From positions 16,120,001 to 16,184,000 of the forward strand of contig OZ017797.1 of the NCBI GenBank assembly GCA_963969395.1: a stretch of DNA of 64,000 nucleotides. Direction: 5' to 3'. The position numbers and the translations under genes are program-made. A model generated the notes under the pieces. That model was given only the letters and a program-made list of their open reading frames with translations. It had not been told where the DNA came from and did not search any database. Below, one piece after another: positions 36,735 through 50,283 of this stretch. Numbering within the stretch: position 1 is the stretch's first letter; each line of letters begins with the position of its first letter. This stretch comes from Pseudoscleropodium purum (lineage: Eukaryota > Streptophyta > Bryopsida > Hypnales > Brachytheciaceae).

Positions 36735-39700
36735 CTAGATATGAAGAGGTAACGGTGCTGGAACTCCACGAGAGTATTCTTTGATGAGCCCAGTGCCATG
36801 GACATGTCGGCTCTGGGAGTGTCGATGACGAAGAGGTAACTCGGACGGAACTTTATTCTTCAGTGCACTGGGTCGAGAACCATGTCCAGTTCCAGACTTC
36901 TCCCCAACACGCTTATCTCGATGACGTGGGCTGGAGGCAGTGGATACAGCAGTTTTTCCGTTTCGCCGAAGGGGCTTGCTCTGTGACGATGTCTTGCCTC
37001 GTTGATGGGTGTGATGGCTTGTATTGCCCAAGGCAGCTCTAGCAACACTGTCCACTGATGCGTCTCTTGCAGAAACAGCCTTCATCGCCTGCTTGTTGAG
37101 GTATACGACATGTGGAGCGATTCCAATGATCAACTTTCGCAGTGGCTCCTCGCCCAGGTTGCTGTGCAATGGATTTCCCAAAAGGTTGATTGCCTGGAGA
37201 GAATTGTAATTGGCGGCTAGCTGTCCAATAGATTTCCCTGATGCAAGCTTGTTGAAACTCATATCGATGAAGCTAAGTTTCAGTAGTCGATGCAGCCCTT
37301 CCACCTCACTTAACTTGTTCCCAGCCAAGTGCAGTTCTCTCAAAGAAGTACAATTAGCCAAACCTGTAAAAATCATCGCCATTTAGGGTATGGTTATACT
37401 CTAGAATGGCAGAGAAACGCAGTTATCTGAAAACTAACCATATTTATGATAATCACCAAATTTGCACACTATCCCGCAAAACTATATGTTCTGTAACACT
37501 CACCATGTCCGATTCTCAGAATCCGATTATGCGACAAGTTCAGCACACGCAATCGCGAAAGTTCACGGAACCCCTCGATAACAACAATCTTGTTCCGAGA
37601 CAAATCCAGGATATGTAAGCTTTTTGGAAGACACCCAGGCACAATGCGTACTGCATCATGCAAACAAAAGAATTAGCACACGCTGATTGAGGTAACTCAC
37701 TCAATTTTGAATTCAGATATCACACTGATATTCAAAGTACAAGATTCACTTGGAAGTTGAAACCAGTCATAACATCGCCCAGAAAAATACGTAGACGTAA
37801 CCTTAATGGCAATTGGCAAATAGTACTCCGTATTAACGACATCAAAATTCAGAATAATAATAGTAATATTAAATATAATAGCAACAACAATAAAAAATGA
37901 CACGATGTATAGATGAGTACTCACCAATGGCATTTGCTGAGAGGTTGAGGGTCTTCAAATTGCTGTGCACTCCAAGAGGCGGAACAAGCCTTAAGCCCAC
38001 ACCAGAGAAATGGGCAACTGTTGACAGTGGATTCACTGACCGGGCAATGAAGCTCGCCATCTCACTTTCCGCATCTGGAAATTGATCCCCCGGGTGGTTT
38101 CTACGGTCAGGGAGAGCACTCCCATCTGCTTGAATCGGATCAGGTCGGGAAGCTCTTGCCCGAAAAAATGAAGCTGCTGGTGCCGAAGGTTCTGTATCCG
38201 AATAAGCTATAGTTTCAGATTCATCATCTGCTGTGAGAGAAAATGGATCAATATTGCTAATCCACTCTTCAACCCTTCTCAAATCAGGTCGTTCTGACAC
38301 AGACACTTTCGGGTCCTTCTCGCTGTCGTCATGGGCCGATGGCGGATGTAAGTTCAGAGATTCGAAATAAGACCCCTCGACTTGTGTAACTTCATTAGTG
38401 ACAGCAACCATATACGGGACATCAATTCCATCATCGTCCTCGCCAATTCTAGGACACGGTCCGCTACGAACACTCGCAGGTTGACAAGCATCACTCTTAG
38501 AGTAGGACGCTTCAACTTCCACCTTCGGGGAACCACTGTAGTAATCGACATCAGAGGAATAGCCAGTAGCGCCAGAGATCAGTAATCTATCAGACCTGCT
38601 AAGAGAAGAGCTGGTTATTAAACCGTTGCCCTCGGGATAGATATTACGGTGTGAGATAAGAAACATCTTCCACCACGGCTTCTGCTTCAGCGCTGAGGGA
38701 TCTTTGTCAGGGTACGTCAAATTTAAGTAAAGCTCTTTAGCATCCCTGAGATCGACTTCTGAATGTGGACTCTCCACTACACTCTTTGGTAACTGAATAG
38801 AAAAATCACGCCTGCTAACATTCAGATACGATGGACTTCCTTGAGAAATTGGTACGAGGCCTTGGTCAGTAGTTTGACCCGGATCTTGCTGAGAAACAAG
38901 GCCCAGGTCATAAAGACCACCTTCGCTGCGAGCCTTTTTGAGGGTATGATCGACATGCTGAGGTTGCATGTGGGACTGGCCATCCTCCACGTCCTCATCG
39001 GAATGGCCCAAACATGAGTTATCATCGTGATAAACACCTGGGTCACTGACGTAGTCTCCAATGGCATCCTCCTCAAAGGAATGACTTGCAGCAATATCAG
39101 ACCCGTGAGCCATGTTGGAATGGAATTCGTAATATGTTGCAGTTCCATTGTCCGCGCTAAATCCTGAGCGTTGTTCATCTGGAGAGTGCTCACCACTACC
39201 CGACCCCTCGGACTGATGCCCAATCTGAATAATACAAGAGTCTGCAGTTTCTGCATTTGAACACATTGATGTCAATAATAAGCACATCAGATGCTCTGGA
39301 TAATATTGAATATCCAACAACAAATAGCCAATAGCCAAAAGTAGGAGATGGAAGAACCCAATGGGAACAAGTGATTTGTTACACAAGTGCAACAACAGTT
39401 AAAAAGGACCTCCATTACGTCCATGTCAAAATAGGTCAAGAGAAAGGAATTTCGCACATACTTTCAAACTCTTCATCTTCATCACCCTCGTAAGCGACTT
39501 CTGCAACCTCGGTCCGAGTGCTGACAGCCTTTCCAAGCCAATTCGCCTCGTCATTCTTTGTTACACTCACACCCATTGTGTCAAATTCAAACAATTCAGG
39601 GTGGCTTTGTTTGGGAACTTCTGCACAAGCAGGACCATTTTGCTCTGTCCAGTTGGATATATCTTCATACTTAGCCCATTCTGCAATCGAAGGAACAGAA

Positions 39701-40107
39701 AGTAGCTTCTTTGAGATGCTTCCAGTTAACATCATAGATTTCTCATTGTCAGTTGTCAAATCCAAAACTGCAAAGGAATTATCGTTCTTTGCCATGGAGC
39801 CTTTCTGAGAGCTCTCAGAGAGAATGTCGCTGTCTTTCGATAAAAGTGCCTTCTGCGATAACTCCCAAACACTGCCACTCTCCAAACACTCTGCTGGAGT
39901 GATAACCTGTTCCAAGGAAGCAAGTTGTTAAAAATGATGTTACAATTCACAAGCCTATTCCCAAACCTTAAATTCATGAAGGATTAAGAAGTCACTGCAA
40001 AACCCTTACATAAAAAATCATATCAGAACTGTGCAGCATTAAGAACAAAATACCTTCAGTTTTCCCTTGCGAGTAAACATTGATGTCAGACAGGTGATCT
40101 TGCCCAT
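36735..40107 (-). CDS. SDS22-like leucine-rich repeat protein, 866 residues
   Basis: Five coding exons: 40054-40107, 39462-39906, 37925-39250, 37504-37650 and 36735-37363. All introns are GT-AG and phases sum to 867 codons including TAA. Residues 1-18 (MGKITCLTSMFTRKGKLK) are basic. Residues 19 to about 590 are acidic, Ser-rich and probably mostly disordered. From about 597 to 735 run SDS22-type repeats such as LKTLNLSANAIV, LHILDLSRNKIVVIEG, LRVLNLSHNRILRIGHG and LRELHLAGNKLSEVEGLHRL, ending in the cap-like ANYNSLQAINLLGNPL. A basic Ser/His/Arg-rich tail follows. The arrangement matches a plant family usually annotated as 'outer arm dynein light chain 1' or protein phosphatase 1 regulator-like LRR; that name comes from LRR similarity only, and function is unknown. 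SDS22 repeats generally bind protein partners. No signal peptide or membrane segment is seen. Confidence 0.88.
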
Positions 40108-42050
40108 GATTCCTCTAGCCGCAAAGCTCACAGTAAAACGCGAAGCAGATAACCAGCTTCCTCAATCCCTCCACACAAACCGTTTCCCCACCGAAAAAAA
40201 CCCTAAACCAGAAGCCAATCTCTCCAAATTCCATCAAGATACAAGTGCACATGTGCACAGCAGGTAGCTACCCGGCAAAATTGAAGTAAACAGCCCTGAA
40301 ATGATATAGCTGCTGGCTATCTTGCACAGGTTATAATTGTTTTCTGTTTTCTATTGTTCGCTTTTAAAAAAATTTAATACTCCCTGAAAGAGAAATAGTT
40401 GAACGAAACTACAATATAACTGCCGGGAACAAGATCCAAACTGTCCAGTTGACAGACGGGGAGGAGGTCAAATCCTGACCCCAGTCGAGCTGTCTACATC
40501 GATATCAATCAAAAGGTCGCGCCTGAAGCCACATTAGCCGTAATCCAATGCCAATCCCTGCACCATGCGACAAGCCCTCCAGACCTGCGAGTTTATAGCT
40601 TTCTGATGTCCAGCAAGGGCTGGGCAAACGCCAAGGCCCCACACCTGCCCACCGGTGCGAGACGGGTAAATGATGGAGTATGCCAGAGTGAACCCTCAGT
40701 ATCACAAATTATTTAATAAATGTCCTCCAAACCCCTTCAATAGCGTACCCTGCGAAATCACACAAACTCGCAATCAGAACACGGTATTCAGGGGACACCG
40801 CCTCTCATCTTTACACATACGCAGGAAATAGCTTACTTAACATTCGAATACAGTGAAAATGGCCTCTGTCATGCTGCAAACCAGATGACAGAGAAGGCAG
40901 CGAAACATCGGTGGTCGCAACTTCAATTACAGACGAACTACTTTAAAAAAAACTTGCAATTTTGGTGAGCCCTCAAGTATTCCTCAGAAGTAAATATCGC
41001 AATTCATTAAGCTGAACGATCACATTCCAGCAAAGCGCAGGAATCCAAGTAACGAATTCCTGGTAGAACGAAACTTCCATCTTCATGCAAAAGAGATCGC
41101 CAAGGGCGCAACCTATCCAAACTAAGCAAATCCAATATCACGATCTGATTGGCAAAGACAATACTCCGAATATCACATAACACGACATCGGACGAATCCG
41201 ACCAGAGGACGAAGCCACAGCCGACACCTTCCCAACAACATCACGTCAGCAACCAACACATGTCACGAAAAAAAACCAGGAAATTCAAAACACACTCTGC
41301 CCGAACGAACCTCGAAAAAAACGCAGCGACACCGACAAAAAGAAAACTCACAACACGCGCCACAACGCCCGAAGCTCACCCCAACCAGAGATCTCGACGT
41401 CCACGTCCACTGCGATCAAGTCCACAAAGCAACCTACCGAGACTCAACCAAACCAGCACTTCCACGCGATCCACACAACATCCACAAACCCCAGGCCGCC
41501 AACATCATCCCGCCGCAGGCACGCCTCACCACCGCAAACGCAAACAACGATCAAGCCGAGAGTGAATTAATGAATACCTCCGACATCTGCCAAGCACCCG
41601 AAGCAAACGATCTTGCTGTGACTTCGACAAAGCGCCCGCGAGAGGCTCGCCTTTATGAGGAGGAGATGGAGAGGCGATAAGCATGCGGAGGAGAAGGTGA
41701 CAAGACGGGAGGGGAGAACAAGTTGCGGCCAGCACAACAGTTGCAGCCTGATTCGCAGTAGGGCTAGGGTTGCGAGGGACCACACGAAGGAGGAACGAAA
41801 TGCACGCACCGCCGCTGTTGTGGCCTTCTCCTCCGCCACAGGCCGCACCAGCCATGGCACCCATGCGCCCACCAGCACAGCATGGCTCCCTGTCCACGGA
41901 AATGACGACGGCCACGGCCGCGGATGCGCGTCCGCGGCTTCCACGGGGACGCGGTCGTCGGTAGGTTCTGGAATCGGGATGAATGTTGTTGCTTTAAAAG
42001 GTGACCTGTACGAATACTTAAGTAGGGATGGTTAGGGGTTGGAGGGATTA
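40108..42050 (-). promoter_or_regulatory. Upstream region of the LRR gene, with a telobox
   Basis: This lies directly upstream of the LRR start codon and rises in G+C content between 41.1 and 42.0 kb, as plant promoters and leaders with 5' introns often do. A telobox (AAACCCTAAAC, plus strand 40198-40208) sits 91 bp upstream of the ATG. Open frames here (41149-41565 plus; 41567-41944 minus) are compositionally biased and show no domain, so I treat them as chance. The transcription start is not visible. Confidence 0.45.
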
Positions 42051-43200
42051 AGGTATGTGCACACCTGGGCCTAGCCAGCGTTCTTTGCAACAATGCTAAG
42101 GTGAAGGCACCAATTACCAACCACACCCAGTACCCAACAAATAGGGTGAGCAATTTCCAACCTTAGCCGGTTCTCAAGCTTGAAATTTGATTTTTTCTGT
42201 CCTTCCGAAGGTGAGAACTAGTAAGGCCATGCCACATTAGTTGAAGTAATGAGCAAGAGAGTACTCTCTTGTATGATCAGAAGCGGAAGACTCTAGACAT
42301 TGCTTATGGGTCAGAAGTTCTTTTGACTCCTGAAATGCACTATAATTTCAATTTTCTGAATAAAATCTGAAAATTTAGCAATCCTCATATTTCTTATTGT
42401 CCTACATGGGGAAAAATATACACCAACTCATACTACACAAAATCTGCTCCCAAATTGCTGATCTAATCGGTTATTGGTGCTTCTACCTTATACTAGTTTT
42501 TTTTGACATGTTTAGATCATCATTCATTTGTATCCACCGAATCTATGTGGCTGCAAAGCTCACTACTTTTACAAGTACTATTACCTAGGTTGTTTTTTTC
42601 ATTTTTTACAAAGTGGAAAAGTAGCAACACTAAATGTTATAGTGGTGCTCTAAATTTCAACATTCATTTTCATATTGGATAGAAAATATGACGTTAGTGC
42701 ATATTATATATCCATAATTATATTTTCATCCACAATTAGGCGATTTCATCCATGGTTTCTTTTTGTTTGAAGTTTTCTGGCAATTTTTGGCTCTCTCACT
42801 ACCATTTTTTTCTATGGGCTTGGTGTTGAGCAAAAAAACTTGGTGCAATTTGACGACAAATTGCCGGGGAAAAAAATACTGCTATTACCAGAAGAAAACT
42901 TTTAAACTATTCATTGCTCTCTGAAATTGCATATGGTTGTTAAAAAAGTTACAATCTTCCAATTCTATGGATTCTTATGCATTGGCAATGCTTTTCCTTT
43001 TCGCAAGGCAATATGAGCAATTACACAACAATTTCAAAGAGATTTATATGACCTACCTCTCTTGCTTTACAAGCCATTGACTATTAGACTACATTGATGA
43101 GAAGACAATTCCTTTATATACATATGGGCTAGTAAGAAGTAGAAGAAATAACGTGGGATATGTGAACTCAAATTGTAGGAGTTCAATTGCTCATAGTTAA
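42051..43200. other. AT-rich DNA, no supported gene
   Basis: No coding motif, RNA gene or clear element boundary is visible. Confidence 0.5.
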
Positions 43201-43838
43201 GTCAAAAACAAAAATTGGGTTGAAAGTAAAATTTTAGACCTCATTTAGGCATAATAGAATAATTTTTTTAAGAAAATTTGAACAATAAAAAGTTGATAAA
43301 TCAAATTAAAATTCAACTCCAAAAATATGTTTAATCCCTAAAATTTCATGACTATTTATTCACCAAAAACGCTCCAAAACTGCCATTTCTACTACAACAA
43401 CTAAATTTTTGAAAAAAAACAATTTTTAGGCTGAAATTGCATATTTTAGGCTGAAATTTTAATAGAAGGTGTAGACGAGGAATATTTTTCATATGCAACA
43501 AATTTTTTGGTCATAATGCCTTGCTCAAAATTTTTATATAGCCAAAAAACTCAATCTGGTCCTTCAAGGTTATTGTTTCAAGTCTTCAATAAAAAATTAT
43601 AGACAAATTTCAGAGAGGTGTTGGAAGGGATATTTTCTTTGACATTTTCAAACACCCTCTCCAACTTTCGTCTATAACTTTTTATTTAAGACTTAAAATA
43701 TCTAATGGATTTTTGGAGATGAATTTTAACTTGATTCAACAGCTTTTTTGAGTTAAAAGTTTTTTGAAGAAAGTCATTCTACTATGCCTAAATGAGGTCT
43801 TAAATTCTACTTCAAGTATAATCCTTAGGTTTTGACAA
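43201..43838. repeat. Foldback (long imperfect inverted repeat), about 640 bp
   Basis: The outer arms, about 43201-43330 and 43712-43838, share TTAGACCTCATTTAGGCATA and its complement. The inner arms, 43580-43622 and 43650-43694, share AAGTCTTCAATAAAAAATTATAGAC-type sequence. The part at 43449-43507 also occurs inverted at 51862-51920, so the unit belongs to a dispersed family. Confidence 0.75.
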
Positions 43839-46600
43839 TAAGCCTTTAAATTCTCATCTTCAAATTATCCCATAGCCTTTGAGGATTCATAATGGACAAT
43901 GGATTTCATTATAAAAATTATGTCTCCATCCTTCATTCCTTCAAATATCAATGAAGTTCCATTCTAATTTGCCATCAAAACATTTTCTTAATGGGAGATG
44001 GTCAAATAACATTGGTAACAAAGTTCATTCTTTGTTCTTCATGATTTGTAGATAAAGACTCTAAGAAGAAAAAGCAATGTTTGTGAAGACTATTGAATAT
44101 CATGCCCTAGGTTTGAATGATTGACAATTTCATATGACTATAACTATGCCAACCCACCTTTGAACATATACTTGCACCTTTTTGCTTTTGGCAAAGGTGT
44201 TACAATTTTATAGTCATTGTTACCAAACTCTAAGTGTGCTCATACCTTTATGATTCATTAATTTCATTTACAAGGGGTGTAACCAAAGAAATGACTAAGA
44301 TGTTAAAAAATTATATTTAAAAAAAATTTACAATGATGCTAGCGTGTGAGTATAGAGACATGAGCCTATGCGCTTTAAACCTAGTTGTAGATATATACCT
44401 ACAACTAGTTGAAGGTGATTATAAAATATGCACCTATAACATAACTACCTATAATATAGGCACTTGTAATTATAGAAGGTGTTTATAATATTAACTCCTA
44501 GGTTAATGGGCTCATAGATTCTAAACTCATATGCTAGCACTCCTCCAAAGAACTAAAATGCATTTTTTTGACAACATGGTGTTTTTAGTCATTCATTCCA
44601 TTTTAATTAATGAGATGAAAGTTATGAGGAGTTTTAATTCACACACTATTATAGAATCTCTATTCAAAAATAAATTTTGAAGTCTCTTATTTAATTCAAT
44701 TTTCAGTATTTTTTGGAAAAAATAAAATCATAGGATGAAGATTTTTTATCACAATTATTGGAATTGGTATTTTTCAATTCGATAACTTAATTTGTAAAAA
44801 TTTAATATTTTAAATCATTCTCAATTTCTTTTTACTTACAATTTTTTTCAAGCATGAATGTGAAATATTTCTTGTTGAAATTTTTTAAAGAATATGCTGT
44901 ATAGATGTTCCCAACTTATTTCTTCAACATATTATAGAGAATTGCAAGTTGTAGGATCTACACATTTTGAATATAAAGTTTAAAAGATAAAATCTAACCA
45001 TTTGGAAAGAGTTGAAAATATCTATGTAAAATATCTTTTATTTTTTATTACAGATAAAATTTTATATAAGAAATAATCAATGAAAGTCATGTATACATTA
45101 TTTGCATAATGTTTCTAATTTTAAAGCATCTCCTAAATTACTTTACACAATTTTAATTAATTATTTAATTTGATATGTTTATCCAAACTACAAGGTATGA
45201 TCTTTGGAATAGCATGAAGATAGTGTAGACCTCATCACACTGATTTTATCTAATACATTGTGTACTACTATTATATTAGTGCACATGTTACTCACAAAGT
45301 TATAGAATTCCAAAATTATTGCGAGTTAGTCTTATTATTATAGGGCACAATATTTGACTTATATTTAATAGTAAATATCTCTAAACTAAAGACAACTCTA
45401 AGTTTATTGGACTAGTAGTATATAGAAGGGAGAGGAGAAGGAAGATGACATTTTTTTGGTTTTCTTGCCTAACTTTTTGTCTACATGAATTAGCCCTTAA
45501 CTCCTAAATGCCAGAGGCACCAAATTTTGGTCTTGACAATACTTTGAAGTTAAATAAAACCAAACTAAGTTGCTATTTAGTAGTTTATATTTTTGAAAAA
45601 TTCTTTTTGAAGTTTCTTTTTTTACATCAAAAATTTGATTTTGAAAATGAATGATAATGATTTTCCTATTTAAAATTTTCTACAAAGGTGTCCATTGCAA
45701 TCTTGACTTTTTGGAATTTTGAAAGCTCTTGGATATAAGCCTCAAATACACCAGGTCTTGGAGAAAAATTCAGATTACAAATTCATTTAAAAAAAATTGT
45801 AGAATAGATTTTCACAAGTAGTAATTTAATTGGAGTTAAGCATGTTGTGACCTATAACCTCATTTTTTTTATGACCAATTTTTGAGATTTGACATGTGAA
45901 AAGAGGATTGAAAGACTTCAAATGAGTCTCATAGTTTTAACATTGTCATGATCAAACATTATAATCTTTCAATCTATAAGTGATATTGTTGTGTATTCTT
46001 TTCTAATGCGATCTTTAACATATTTAGTTTGAATTTGTATGGGCAATCTCAAAGCCACTATATGTGACATTTATCAAACTTTTCAATGCAAAAACTACAA
46101 ATTTGAATTGTTATTCAAAACCCAAGATTTAGATTGACAAATGCATCTTTAGAAGACCAAGAGAATGATACATAGAAAATTCTCATGTAGTTGAGAACTA
46201 GAGAAGTTTTCCCAAAAATTCTCTGAAAATCAAGTGCCTCAAATTCTCATTTATAGTTTAAGATACTTTTGGGGATTGGCACTCCACTCCGCTTATATAC
46301 AAAAATCTTTTGTAATCATTTGATTCTAGTGACCAAGTAAGAATTTCTTTTCATTCATGAGAAACCACATGTGATTTCTTTTCATCCAATGTTGCTTGCA
46401 TAGCAAGGAATGTAAGTTAACCAATCCTTCCTTGGCCCTACAGATCTCTCTGCCGTGCACTCATCTCATGTGGTCCTAATTCTGGAATCTCCAGTCTATT
46501 TCGTCAACGAAAAGAACTAGATGAAAAATTCCAATGCCTCCAGGTTATCATCCATACACTCGGGTATCAATAGAAAGCTCGAGCTCCCTATCTCTCTCCT
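43839..46600. other. AT-rich intergenic DNA
   Basis: No gene seen. A perfect 10-bp inverted repeat, CTAGTTGTAG with an 8-nt spacer, lies at 44381-44408. The last 200 bp become G+C-richer toward the RPAC1 promoter. Confidence 0.5.
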
Positions 46601-46621
46601 TTTCCTTCTGAATCAGGACTC

Positions 46622-46635
46622 AGGGTTTAGGGTTT
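46622..46635 (+). promoter_or_regulatory. Telobox upstream of RPAC1
   Basis: AGGGTTTAGGGTTT, a double telobox, lies 191 bp before the RPAC1 ATG. Teloboxes are common near the start of plant genes for ribosomal proteins and the translation/RNA polymerase machinery; a role here is inferred from position. Confidence 0.6.
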
Positions 46636-46825
46636 AGCGCAGCTGCCAGGAGCACGCTCCAGTGCTCTCTGCCTTCGGCTTGCACCAGATTTTTATTCGG
46701 ACCATCACCATTTCACGTCACGCATTTGTCATTCGTGAATTCCTGCGTTCGTGCTGTCTCATCGACGTCGATCCTGGGATTGGCACATTTTGGAGGTCGA
46801 CGCTTGAGTGGTAGCAGCTGAAGAG

Positions 46826-49800
46826 ATGGCGGGCTCCTCTTCTGAAACCGAAGAGCCGCAGCTACCGCCTCACTTGGAACTTCAGCGCACACGCGTCGTG
46901 TGCGCCCCTGATGCTCCGTCTTATGTGAGTTTTTGTTTTCTTCAGGCGAATTTTGGACTTCTTCGATAACCTCGAGTGCAAGGATTTGTGCCCTTCGAGT
47001 GAATTGACATTTCCATTTTCGTAATAGAGATGCGACAGGGAAACAAGGTCACCGAATTACTGAATAAATGTTCCGATTTCTATCACAGCAAAAAATTTGA
47101 AGGTTTTAAAATGTTTGTCAATCTTTGTAAGTGCGTTTACAATTTTAGAACAGCCTTCGGGGACAAAATCGGGGAAAAATGAAGTCTAAGGCAATCCAAA
47201 ACGCATTTATCAATTGGAAGAAAACGGTAGATTCTGTGTATCGGTAACGCCGAACGATACAGTTATTGAGAGACAGAATAAAAAATATGCAATTCCTTGA
47301 AATGATGGTGACTTTCACAGGCAATGATTAGTCAGCTTTATGCAAGTATTTCATTCAAAGTCAAACCTCTCTTGTGGGTAGATTGTTTCTTGAGACCTAA
47401 TTGTATGATTCTCACAGCATTCCTCGTTCTGATGGCAAATTAGAAGATTCTTCTATCTACCCACGGTTAGGGTTTGCGAGTAACAATTGAGAGTACAGGC
47501 CATTAAGAAGGTGTCCACTGCACTAGAAATGTATGTGGTGGATGCGGTGGACAGTTCCAAACATATTTTTTAAACTCTCCGCATTCCATCTTTGAGTTAT
47601 GACACTAATCTGTCTGTTCCCCTTAATAATCGACGATACTTATTTAAGGTTTCTCCTTGAACAGACAGAATCGGTGCAGTACTCTGGGGCATACATGGCG
47701 TATGGAGTGGACAACAGCTTACGGCTAGAGGATTTTTGTAAGAATCTTCGTGTGGATATTGTTTCCTTGAACGAAGAGGATATTGAGTTTGACTTAGTTG
47801 GGATCGATGCTGCAATTGCTAATGCATTTCGAAGAATACTTATCGCTGAGGTACTACCATTTTCTGGTTTGAAGTTTTGCAGTCTACTAGATAAGTTAAT
47901 GCGTGAGTCTGACTTGTTGTTGGCAAGCACTACTAAGGTGTTGGAGAAGGATATATAAATCAGGATTACTTGTGTCAGTATCTATTTGCAGTCAGGGTTG
48001 AAATCGGTCAATTTCTGATCTAGATTCGGTACTTTTGTGATATCGGAGTCTGTTAATCGAGAGTCTAACAACGGTGGTGGATGTGGAGAGATAAGTTGAG
48101 TTAGACTTCTGCTTGTGAATTTGCAGGTCCCTACGATGGCGATAGAGAAGGTCTATATTGCAAATAACACATCTGTTATCCAAGATGAAGTCCTTGCCCA
48201 CCGGCTTGGGTTGCTACCCATCAAAGCGGACCCACGGCTTTTTGATTACAAGAGTGGTAATTGTCGTGACTCTCATTATGTCTATTTGAGCATGTTGTCT
48301 TTCGAAGGTCTTTCTGGGAAGTTCATGACATGATGTACTGACATGTTTTACTTGAATATTTTTAGAGGAGGAAAATGCCAACGAGAAAAACACAATAGTT
48401 TTCAAGCTCGATGTGGTATGCACTCGAAAACAGGAGCGAGTCATTAATGGTTCAGGTTAGCCCTCTGAACCGATTCTTAAAACCGTTCATATTCTGACTT
48501 TAATCCTTCCTACTACCACGATCAATACAAGGCAGATGACAGTCTTCAGCAGTGTCGCTGTAGTGCTTCCAAATTCTTCTTTAATTGTGCATATCTCATG
48601 CATTCTAGGAAGTTATTAGATGTGCATATGAGGAATTCGATGTTGGTCGGAATTTTGAAGTATATCTGCGTTTCATTATGTTGCAGTGAAGTCGGATCAG
48701 ATGAAATGGCTCCCTGAAGGTAGTGAAATGCCTTTTAACACCAAGACAAAATTTACGTCTTTTGGGTCAAGTCAAGCAAATTTGTCTGGAATAACTTCGG
48801 AGGGCATCGCTTGTCAGTACCCTGATATTATCGTGGCAAAACTTAGGCCAGGTCAGGTATGAACCGGTTTTCCATACTTCCATAACATTTTTACATCGTA
48901 ATGCTACTCTTTAGGATCATACGAGGAGCTTCACGGTGGTGCCAGCGGTGCAGGGTGAGCAGATGTGATAATGGATATTGTATGTTGTGTTTCTTTATTT
49001 AGCAATTAGCAATTCGTAAATCTCTTCACTGAAATATAGCTAAGAGTTTTCGTGTGAGTGGTGCTGTATGCAATTGAGCAGGAGTATGTAGAGTGTTCCT
49101 TTCGATCTCACTAAGCTGGATTCAGTAGAAGTGTTCTCTTGGTGTTTACCGGATGGTTTGTTTTGGTATACAGGCTATAGAGCTTGAAGCGCATGCAATG
49201 AAAGGTATCGGTAAGACTCATGCAAAGTGGTCACCTGTTGCAACTGCCCGGTACAGGATGCTTCCAGAGGTAGTCCGTCGGACTCTTACTGCCTTCGCAC
49301 AATCACTCACTCACTCTAGTTTTCGCCTTGATCACTTCCATGTCCTGCTCCTTGTTATTCTACATGTTGTAGTGTTTGTTCCTATTATTTGATGTTTTTT
49401 CTGACTTAGTATTTTGACCATACAGGTAAATCTGATGGAAGATGTACAAGGAAATCTTGCTGAGGAACTCGTTAAAAAATGTCCTGTTGGTGTTTTTGAT
49501 ATTGAAGATGTAGGCTCAGGTACTGCAATTGATTGTTACCATCTTTTTCTTTGTGACGCTATGATCTGCCCTCGTTCATTTTGGTGTTTATTTCAAGTGC
49601 TAAGGTAGCATTTTAGAACACTTTAATCAATCTTTCTATGTGGTTTGTCCTTTGTCTTTTGCAGTTAAGAAGGCGAAGGTGGTAAGGGCAAGGAACTGCA
49701 CGCTGTGTCGAGAATGTATAAGGGGAGATGGTTGGGACAAGCGGGTGCAGCTGACTCGAGTGAAAGGCCATTTCATATGTAAGTTACTTTCTGAGAATTG

Positions 49801-50283
49801 AAAATTGGATTAACAATGCCTGGACGTGTGTTTTCAATCGCTGAATTTGATGATAACTATGTGCATTGGTTGCTACTCTAGTCTTCTTTCTCTCTTTACA
49901 CGTGTCAGTTTGGGCTTTAAGGTACCTTCCCATACAGTTTGTCTACCCCATGTTCAAGTTTATGTTTACTAGCTTGAAGTTCTGACGAACACTTTCGGTG
50001 GGGAATATGTGTTCCGAGGCTTGTGAGCAATTATGGGTTATGATTTTTGGTGGAAATATGCTCTTCAAAGAACTTAATCTGAATCCTTGTCGCTTACTTG
50101 AAAACTTGATAGCGACGTGGCAGTGCTTATGACAGTGGACAGTCTCATAACTTGTCATTTGTGTGTACTGTGCTTGCAGTTACCATTGAGTCCACTGGAG
50201 CTTTACGACCTGAGGTTCTTTTCACAGAGGCAATCAAAATTTTAAATGAAAAATGTCAGAGAATTCTTGCAGAAATTTCGTAG
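46826..50283 (+). CDS. RPAC1: RNA polymerases I and III subunit RPAC1 (AC40 type)
   Basis: Nine exons: 46826-46924, 47665-47850, 48127-48256, 48366-48455, 48687-48856, 49174-49269, 49426-49519, 49665-49778 and 50180-50283. All use GT-AG borders with continuous phase and encode 360 residues, normal for the family. RPAC1 pairs with RPAC2 to form the alpha-like assembly platform of Pol I and Pol III in the nucleus. The dimerisation motif NAFRRIL is residues 86-92, followed by [16 protein letters not shown] and [13 protein letters not shown] (115-127). [21 protein letters not shown] is highly conserved, C300/C303/C306 form a Cys cluster (CTLCREC), and the tail [15 protein letters not shown] completes the fold. 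Exon 2 could also start slightly later (after 47679) in the same frame. The ATG at 46826 gives [10 protein letters not shown]. Confidence 0.96.

Noticed and set aside
41149..41944. Long frames upstream of the LRR gene on both strands
   Set aside because: Biased composition (Thr/Pro/Arg or Ala/Val/Leu), overlapping on opposite strands, no domain; more likely leader or promoter DNA.
48916..48970. Possible extra RPAC1 exon after an acceptor-like TTTAG (GATCATACGAGG...)
   Set aside because: The family sequence runs directly from LRPGQ to AIELEAH, and the flanking exons join in phase without it.
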